Source: Pyrrhosoma nymphula (Eukaryota; Arthropoda; Insecta; Odonata; Coenagrionidae). From it: DNA of 64,000 nucleotides. The notes beneath the pieces were generated by a model. It was not told where the DNA came from. It searched no databases and saw only the letters and a list, made by a program, of their open reading frames with translations. A program made the position numbers and the translations under genes. The stretch spans positions 4,278,001 through 4,342,000 of the forward strand of contig OY754330.1 in assembly GCA_963573305.1 (NCBI GenBank), in the 5' to 3' direction. Each line of letters begins with the position of its first letter. Position 1 is the stretch's first letter. Shown one piece after another: positions 57,757 through 64,000 of this stretch.

Positions 57757-58870
57757 CTATCGCCGCAAAAAAGGTAGAACGCTGAACTTTAAGCATTTGT
57801 ACCAAATTCCGCCGGAGCTCCTGAGAGCCGTGTAACATACCGTTTTACTCCTTGTTTATTTGACTACATTACGAAGTGATTAAATGTAAACGTTTATCTT
57901 CTACGATCGAAAGAGTGAAGAAAAACACGCGAAAAACTAGGGGAACGGCGAAACGGTCGTCTTCTTAATCTCGTCACGGCCAAAATATTTGATTGGTGCA
58001 CTTCTTTATTATTTTACGAAGTAGAAGACATCTCCGCATTACAAATATTCTTTTATTATCAATACTCGCGCGTGACTCAAATCTCATTGCCGAGACCCCT
58101 CTAGTGAGACCTCTGTCCAGCGCTGATTGTACAAGGAAAGGGAAAGGCTCTAGGTGTTTTATATTCTTTTAACTTTATGTGAATGGATTTATATTGAATA
58201 ATTCGCAATTAGATATTTAATTCAGTCTCAAAAATTACACACTTTAATTCAGCTCGTGACAACAATACAATCCATAGAATCAATAAACTTCTAACTCATA
58301 AACAACAGTATTTTGCTCGCGGCCAGGAGTTTCACCAACTGAGCGAAATGGTAGTGTGCATTGCCGCGGGGAGATTTTCTTCTTTGTCGTTTATTTTAAG
58401 TAAGAGGAAGAATATATAAATTTTCTTACATGAGAAGTTTTGCAATATTTTTTCCATAAAGCATACGTAATTTCGATACTCATATACTTTTCCACACGTC
58501 GGAAATTGAAATATAGCTTTCGGACATTTTAAAAATCGAAGAATGGGTAAAATAAAATTTTAAAAGAATATTTGTAATGCGGAGATGTCTTCTTCTTCGT
58601 AAAATAAAAATGAAGTCCACCAATCAAATATTTTGGCCGTGACAAGATTAAGAAGACGACCGTTTCGCCGTTCTCCTAGTTTTTCGCGTGTTTTTCTTCA
58701 CTCTTTATATCGTAGAAGATAAACGTTTACATTTAATCACTTCTTAATGAATGCATTTTGTAGTCAAATAAACAAGGAGTAAAACGATATATTACACGGC
58801 TCTCAGGAGCTCCGGTGGAATTTGGTACAAATGCTTCAAGTTCAGCGTTCTACCTTTTTTGCGGCGATAG
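57757..58870. mobile_element. 1.1-kb foldback element with ~300-bp terminal inverted repeats, TA target
   Basis: Arms 57757-58054 and 58562-58870 are complementary with about 90% identity by eye and one roughly 11-bp indel. The termini read CTATCGCCGCAAAAAAGGTA. The central 500 bp (58055-58561) is unique and AT-rich, with no transposase frame. A TA duplication suggests a Tc1/mariner-type or other TA-targeting enzyme. The insertion site is confirmed by the interrupted LINE frame. Long arms could produce double-stranded RNA if transcribed. Confidence 0.9.
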
Positions 58871-58872
58871 TA
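58871..58872 (+). repeat. TA target duplication, right
   Basis: TA after the TIR, partner of 57755-57756. Confidence 0.7.
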
Positions 58873-59073
58873 GTTTTTGTGATAATGTTGCGTATAGTTT
58901 TCTTCTTATCTAATCATCTGTATTCTTCCTCTATTATGATCATATCCATCAATTTGACCTTTAGCATCCACCTCCAGTGCCAGGTTTCAAAATGCTTAGT
59001 GTCTTATGTTCCACCTATCTAATTGCCCATGTATCTGAGATAAATAGCGCAACAATTCAAAGTAATGTTTTCA

Positions 59074-59088
59074 ACAACGGATTTCATA
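59074..59088 (+). repeat. 15-bp target duplication, left copy
   Basis: ACAACGGATTTCATA, repeated exactly at 59292-59306. Confidence 0.85.
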
Positions 59089-59291
59089 AACCCAATACTT
59101 TCCGGCATTAGGTAGTACTTGGTGGAACCACTGCATAGTGAGCAGATAAAAATAAATTTGTAAGCTCCACAAATATTTTATTGATACAACCCGGTGTCGC
59201 CAGTCATACCTGAAGATGCCGTAACTGGTGATACCTGGTTTTATCATCAATGAAATATTTGTGGAGCGTACAAATTTATTTTTATCTGCTC
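59089..59291. mobile_element. Hairpin (Penelope-like) element with 15-bp TSD
   Basis: Arms at about 59139-59190 and 59240-59291 pair: GTGAGCAGATAAAAATAAAT and GTAAGCTCCACAAATATTTT against complements. The centre reads CTGAAGA (59210-59216), T, GCCGTAACTGGTGATACC, with GATA instead of GAAA. As in the 16.8-kb copy, about 50 bp on one side (left) lacks an inverted partner and contains a TTGGTGGAACCAC-type stretch. It lies within an RTE-like LINE. Confidence 0.8.
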
Positions 59292-59306
59292 ACAACGGAT
59301 TTCATA
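59292..59306 (+). repeat. 15-bp target duplication, right copy
   Basis: Exact match to 59074-59088. Confidence 0.85.
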
Positions 59307-59714
59307 TTGGTAATCCTATTTCCCTTGGACGCAACAGTTGTTTTTCTTCGTGAATGCTTTCTTGGCTTCGGCTATTCTCCGCATGTTGTCCGTTTAACGT
59401 TTTCCATCACATGTAATGTAGCTCCCAAGGCAGGTGAAGTATTTTACTTCTTCAAACACCTCTCCGTATCGTCAGTCTTGTCCACAAATTAAGAGTTTCG
59501 TTTTCTCCTCGTTAATCTATAGTTATGCATCAGGTTTTCATCCTAGAAAATTGCTTTATAATCATGTTACCAAATAAAACTCTTACCTACATAGTTTAGC
59601 ACCGATGTCGTCAGCTCCTTGGAAAAGTCCTTCCTTAAGTAAAACATAACTTATTTCATGGAAATAGAAAGAAGGGAAATAGTATTCTAAGAAAGGAGCT
59701 ACTTAGAATAATAA

Positions 59715-60030
59715 CGTATGGAATTTTTTGAGGAATCATTTAACTATCATCGTTTTATCCCAATCTAAATCATCGTTTTGGCATCTCTTATATTGTAGGC
59801 CATCCATGGTCTGCATCGACAATTCTTTCCATCCAGTACTCCCTCCAAATCTCTTTTCGAGAAACCGTTCTATTTCAGAATGTGTCCATATCTCTCCTAA
59901 GGCTGAGAATTTTCATCAAGCATCATTTATCTCCAACACTTCGTATTATTATTCCTCCTCTCTCTATTTTGATATGATTCCATCTCTTTCTTCCATTCTA
60001 TCTTCCGTCACTCTACGATAGAACATTTCC
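59715..60030 (-). pseudogene. Second LINE ORF2 C-terminal relic
   Basis: The minus strand reads IIIRSVGDK-stop-CLMKIL (about 59940), then YGHILK-stop-NGFSKRDLEG, VLDGKNCRCRPWMAYNIRDA and KTMI (59890-59760). This is the EVxxRVGEKxxLxKxL, GHILxxxGFLxxxLEGxxxGKxxRxRPxxxYI ending of LINE ORF2. It lies just upstream (in the same orientation) of the 57.6-59.5 kb relic and is a separate copy, since it repeats the C-terminal region. Confidence 0.75.
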
Positions 60031-60265
60031 CGACACACCACTTTTAATCATTGATTCTAATCTTCTTTGTTCTGAATCATCGCCGCAGTTCATTATTTGC
60101 TCGTTCATTGTTCTTTGGTTACTTTAGCGATGGGATCGGCTCAACAATTCTTCCGCACCAACAATTAAAAGCAGGAGAGCGGGAGTCTCGCAAATCTCTC
60201 CCGCAACACTTTCGCCCTCACGACATTTCAACCGAAAACGGGATGCTGACAGTGAGATGCGATAG
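60031..60265. other. No gene seen
   Basis: Short unrecognised frame at 60051-60269. Confidence 0.35.
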
Positions 60266-61100
60266 ATGAGAGCAGGGGAGGGTGGGGCCGGGTATGAGGG
60301 GGGAGGGAGGGAAAGGGGAAGGGGGGACAGTCATCGACATTACTCCCCCCCCCCCCAACCACCACCGCTGCTCCCGTGTTAATGTTTCCGTAGCAGCGTC
60401 GAGTTCACCCGGGGGAGGGGGGGGGGGAGGGAAACGACGATGGAGTTTGTTCGCACCTAAATCCTTGCCACGGCGATGATGGGGGAGGGGGTGAAGGGGG
60501 AAGATGGGGGGGGTTGGGGGCGGGAGGGGGGAAGAAGAAGGGCGATGTAACATCCCCGCGGGTGGCCACGGCGGGAGGGATAGAAAAAGGAAGACCCCTT
60601 CATATCTTCGCTCTTTTTTGTCCCTCCCCTTCCCCCCCCCCAATACCCAAATCACGACTACGGCGCCACCTATCACATTATTTGTCTCGACACACGATGG
60701 GGGGGGTGAGGGTAGGGAGGGGCCCCACCCCTCGAGAAGGCGGGGGGTGGTGGAGTGTTGGGAGGACGAGAGAGGGAGGGGCTCGGTGCTGGACTCTGGG
60801 AGCGCGCCCTGGGACTACTCATTTGGCGAACCGCCACCAGAGGGGAGGGCGAAGAGAACGTTCCATTACATACATTTCTCCGCCGTCTTGACGAAAATTG
60901 AGGCGAAGGTCCACTCCCTCCTTCCAAAAGGGTCTTCTTCTTCTCCTTCAGCGTGGCGGCGTCACGCGCACCGGCAAAGACACCAGAGAGGACACGCCAA
61001 GTCTCGACGCTAAAGGGAATAGGATGGGGGGACACACGCAAAGCCCTCGACCAATTCATGGGAACACCTCGACGACCCCTTCTGCTGGCACGTCTTTATA
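60266..61100. other. GC-rich block with multiple G- and C-runs
   Basis: G-runs at 60321-60326, 60409-60428 (broken), 60480-60530 and 60696-60703; C12 at 60345-60356. CpG is frequent at 60790-61010. Overlapping frames of 125-169 residues on three frames, rich in G, R and P, are compositional. It is a candidate CpG-island-like region. Confidence 0.5.
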
Positions 61101-62285
61101 AACACGCGATACAAATGTGAAATGGGAGGGTCGCTTTACTAGCGTCGGCGCCGCGGTTGGGCCCCTGGGCAAGGCGATGCATTGGGTTCCACGCATAGAT
61201 TGGTTCACTCATAGCCCTAAGGGCAGTGACCACGGGGGCCCATGCATTAGGACGGCAGTGGTGAACTGAATTGACAATCAAGTATTGCGTATTAGTTATA
61301 ATGAGTGGCGTGATATCGATGTGATTACTGTGCTCATCAAGCGCATGTTTTTTTGCAGCGTAGCCTGGTGTAGCAATGCGCCTTCGCTGCCAACAACAGT
61401 AGCTGCTGTCAACACCACCGTCAAAAGTTGGAAAATTTGCTATGTTGCTATCGGATAGATAGTAAAAAAGACGGAATTAGACTTAACGGAAAGTTTTTGC
61501 ACCCAATGAATAATGAAACGATAGTCATCTTTAAAGGATTAAAAAATTTGCTCTTTGAAATTGAACCACTTTTAACGATGTTGAGGTCAACTAATGAAGT
61601 TACAATTGGATCAGGAACTGACAAATACCCTTCAAGTTATTTCAGGTAATTATGGATCTTAAGCTTAGCGGTGATTGTGTTGAATAAGTGACGGAAATTC
61701 TACGGACGATATAAATTACTTTCCTTAAGGTTAGTAATGAAAGTTGAGAAACAGAGCCATGAGGCATGGAGGGAGGAACTTTTCAAGAAAACATCAAACT
61801 ATCAGGGTTATCAATAATTATGACAAGCTACTTCAAACCATCAACTGCAATAAAATGAAATCTTCTAGCTGTTATGGAGTAGTATTTGTACCTATCGTTT
61901 AATTATTTATTAAGATATGAGAACGACAATTAAGAAACCTTAGGACAATAATGACAGGGGGGTAGGGCTGACAAAGGGAAGATGACTATTTGGGATTGTG
62001 TAATGAATGTAGAATTAATTCTTTCTGGTCGTCGTAAGCCTATTCGTATGACATATATGACTTCCAAGGGATACCACACTTCCAAGGGAGTCAAACTCAA
62101 CACGAGTCACGGGCGATGAGATCTATATGTTTTCCCCAGAGCGTCGGAATTCCACCACTTGCTCACATAGTTCTGGAATTTGAATTGAATTGGGACTAGT
62201 TCCTAATATTGTATGATGAGTTCCAGATTAAGTCGACAATATCGACTATTAGTGAGATTCGTTCCCTGTGTGAATCTGCAGGATG
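61101..62285. other. No gene seen; weak exon-like open frame at 61374-61649
   Basis: A frame open from 61374 to 61649 is preceded by TTTTTTTGCAG (61347-61358) and ends near TTTCAGGTAATT, so splice-like signals bracket it. The protein (KKDGIRLNGKFLHPMNNETI is typical) has no domain I recognise. I do not claim an exon. Confidence 0.3.
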
Positions 62286-62287
62286 AG

Positions 62288-62974
62288 CAGTGCAGGATTT
62301 ACGCATAAGCTACACAAGCTATGTATCTTAGGGCCCCCACTTTCTTGGGGGCCCCCAAAAAAATGATAGGAACATGATAGTCTGACACATCAGGATCTGT
62401 ATAGGGTAATATTTAACGATCGTGTCCAATCAGAATTCCCTAATAGAGAAGCAATTTTGAGATTGTTTCTTAGTATGATGGTTGCAAATTACTCTGGAGA
62501 AGATCTTTTTCTCAGCTGAAGAGGATAAAAAATGAATTTAGAACAACAATGACTCAAGATAAATTATGTTCCCTCAGTCTCATGTGCATAGAAAGTGACA
62601 AACTACACAGTTTATCATTTGATGTTGTCATCAGTGACTTTGCTCTGGCAAAGGCAAGAAAGAATATTTTAGTTTGATATAGTTCCTTAATCCTTATAAC
62701 ATGCTTCAAGTTATTAGATAATAAGCCTTCGTAAATTGTGTTTTTTAAAAGAACTTTCTCTACTTTTTACCAGAGTTTGTTATGAATGAAAAATGATTTT
62801 AAGTTAAAGATTCATTATTTCACTATCTATTTATTTACTTCTTAATTGTATTTCAGTTTGACCCTCTAGGTATCCGAAAATCATATTTGGCACTGACATA
62901 GAATATCTGGAATTTTAAAGGGCCCCATATCACTAATAGCTTAGGGCCTTATCAAGTCTAAATCCGGCCCTTTG
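62288..62974 (+). mobile_element. hAT element remnant with transposase C-terminus
   Basis: Degenerate terminal repeats: left CAGTGCAGGATTTACGCATA then CTTAGGGCCCCC; right, inverted, AGGGCCGGATTTAGACTTGA then TAAGGCCCTAAGC and TGGGGCCC. Between them the plus strand encodes FSQLKRIKNEFRTTMTQDKL then CSLSLMCIE and VVISDFALAKARKNIL (62505-62676). This is the hAT dimerisation-domain block (usually FSxLKxIKxxLRxTMxxxRLxxLxxLSIE). Upstream LFLSMMVANYSGED fits the PVxxASxERxF region after a shift. Most of the transposase is deleted. No convincing 8-bp duplication. Confidence 0.8.
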
Positions 62975-64000
62975 TACGAGGCCAAAGTTGCGAACTTGCC
63001 AATAACAGCTGGATAATTAACATAGAACTCTGTATTGCACTACCTGTACATTCAGGAGTATTCCAGTATGCAAATGTTATTCACTGAAGCAACTTACTAA
63101 AATATAACCGCGTTGTTGGAAATGGATACCTACGTATCCTAGAGTACTGAACATTAAGCGTGAATTTGGTGACAGCACACTCCACGAAGTCCACAACGTT
63201 TGTCAACAGAAGGTGGATTGCTCTCGAAGGATGACATCAATCCGACCGACCAGGGATCTCATCTTTCCCTTCTCCGTGGGAACAAACGATTTCACTGGAA
63301 CAATTACCATGGGATAAACGCTAAAATTATACACTAATTACACAACTAATATAAAGGTCACTACGCAAATCTCGGACACAGAAAAAATAAAAATATCATC
63401 TTTTAGGCATATTTCACTTCAAGTTTCGTCGTTGTAAGTGTATTGTTTCATATTTTAATAAGCGAAAGAAAATTGATGTGCAAGGAAATGTTTCATTTCT
63501 CCCATTTAATCCCTTTGGAAAACGAAATTCTGTCTATGCACGTGACCTAAAATATGGAGCCTTTCTCAGAGTTTTCGATTTTTTCCCAACTCAACGTGTG
63601 ATTACGAACATTCCATGAAAAGTTTAGCTCTGAAGCATGAATAGAAATTCACAGGGATTTGTATCAAAGAGACCTGACGTTTCTCCGTGTCCCTCATATC
63701 ATGGCTTTACTCCTCAACAAGCGATGTTTACAGTGGGTGGGTTCCAGAGTGAACGTAAAGTACATAACGACAGTAAAGAAGTTCCACTTAAAAAATTCAC
63801 AGTGAATGTGATAATCGAAACGACCAAAAAACAAAATCCGGACACGGCAGCACCTTATGACACCGCAAGACAAACTTTTGGAAAATAATTAAGTATGCCA
63901 ATCTTAGCCCTAGTATTTCCTTAATTATTATGTCCAAACAAAAATACTGTGCACCATTTTAGCTGTAGATCAATAAAAATATCGTATTGTTAAAAGTACC
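62975..64000. other. No gene seen
   Basis: The 83-residue frame at 63637-63888 is unrecognised; AT-rich DNA otherwise. Confidence 0.4.

Larger units (their letters stand above)
57640..59540 (-). pseudogene. RTE-like LINE C-terminus, interrupted by two insertions
   Basis: Minus-strand blocks in order: VFEEVKYFTCLGSYITCDGK and NMRRIAEAKKAFTKKN (59460-59340). Then comes the hairpin element, then LLKTLL-stop-IVALFISDTWAIR (59085-59030), FETWHWRWMLKVKLMDMIII and LDKKKTIRNIITKT (58990-58875). The 1.1-kb TIR element follows, and then RSRWIGYTCEM directly beyond it at 57754. The TKT/RSRWIG join is in frame once the TIR element and one TA are removed. The blocks match the LGxxITxDG, AKxAF, VxxVALYGxETW, FEMWxWRRM and WIGHxLR order of LINE ORF2. 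Stops and frameshifts are present. Confidence 0.88.

Noticed and set aside
60218..61059. Frames of 125-169 residues
   Set aside because: Composition-driven (G, R, P-rich), overlapping in three frames, no domain.
61347..61655. Exon-like segment with TTTTTGCAG acceptor and CAGGTAATT donor, faint Cys spacing reminiscent of a THAP finger
   Set aside because: The Cys frame hits stops soon after, the open frame has no known domain, and no neighbouring exon was found.
63637..63888. 83-residue frame near the right edge
   Set aside because: No domain, no supporting context, AT-rich surroundings.
1..64000. CRISPR array, prophage or bacterial operon
   Set aside because: No regularly spaced repeats of that kind, no ribosome-binding sites or dense coding; the composition and element types are eukaryotic.

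Overview
This window looks like non-coding DNA from a large, repeat-rich animal genome, most likely an insect or other arthropod. The evidence is the mix of APE-type non-LTR retrotransposons (RTE-like and CR1/Jockey-like), several tRNA-derived SINEs, hAT-like and other TIR elements, Penelope-like hairpin repeats and a Ty3/Gypsy integrase relic, in an AT-rich background broken by very GC-rich blocks. I cannot name the species. I found no intact host protein gene, rRNA, functional tRNA gene or CRISPR array. The long open frames are retroelement relics, products of palindromes, or low-complexity frames in GC-rich blocks.

Layout. 1-12 kb: mostly unannotatable AT-rich DNA with GC blocks at 2.0, 5.9 and 8.3 kb, one SINE (4.2 kb) and two LINE tails (4.7 and 11.9 kb). 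12-17 kb: SINEs, a LINE tail and a hairpin element with a 13-bp target duplication. 17.6-25 kb: dense repeats. These are head-to-head SINEs, a long RTE-like copy (endonuclease plus reverse transcriptase, minus strand) split by a CR1-like copy on the plus strand, a second degraded LINE, and a young-looking 592-bp LINE tail with a 15-bp target duplication. 25.8-32.4 kb: another LINE tail, three hairpin elements, a CR1-like ORF1/endonuclease junction, and a Gypsy integrase relic. 35.7-41.3 kb: a SINE, a hAT-like element carrying a nested Penelope-like insert, a 1.75-kb TIR element with a perfect 8-bp duplication and four 81-bp tandem repeats, a SINE and an RTE-like relic. 41.9-52.2 kb: more hairpins, a large GC block, an RTE-like relic cut by a 589-bp MITE, and a CR1-like 3' end. 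52-64 kb: GC blocks, an RTE-like relic cut by both a 1.1-kb long-TIR element and a hairpin element, and a hAT transposase remnant.

The nesting can be read at base level. Removing the 47.3-kb MITE with one TAA copy, or the 57.8-kb TIR element with one TA copy, brings a reverse-transcriptase reading frame back into register across the junction. This fixes the insertion order and the target-site choice.

The most interesting signal is a scattered family of short palindromic elements. At least thirteen loci share a core of the form CTGANGA-T-stem-GAAAC, close to the hammerhead-ribozyme core CUGANGA...GAAA. The five best-bounded copies have target duplications of 8-15 bp. I read them as Penelope-like pseudo-LTR hairpins or hammerhead-bearing retroelements; this identification is inference.
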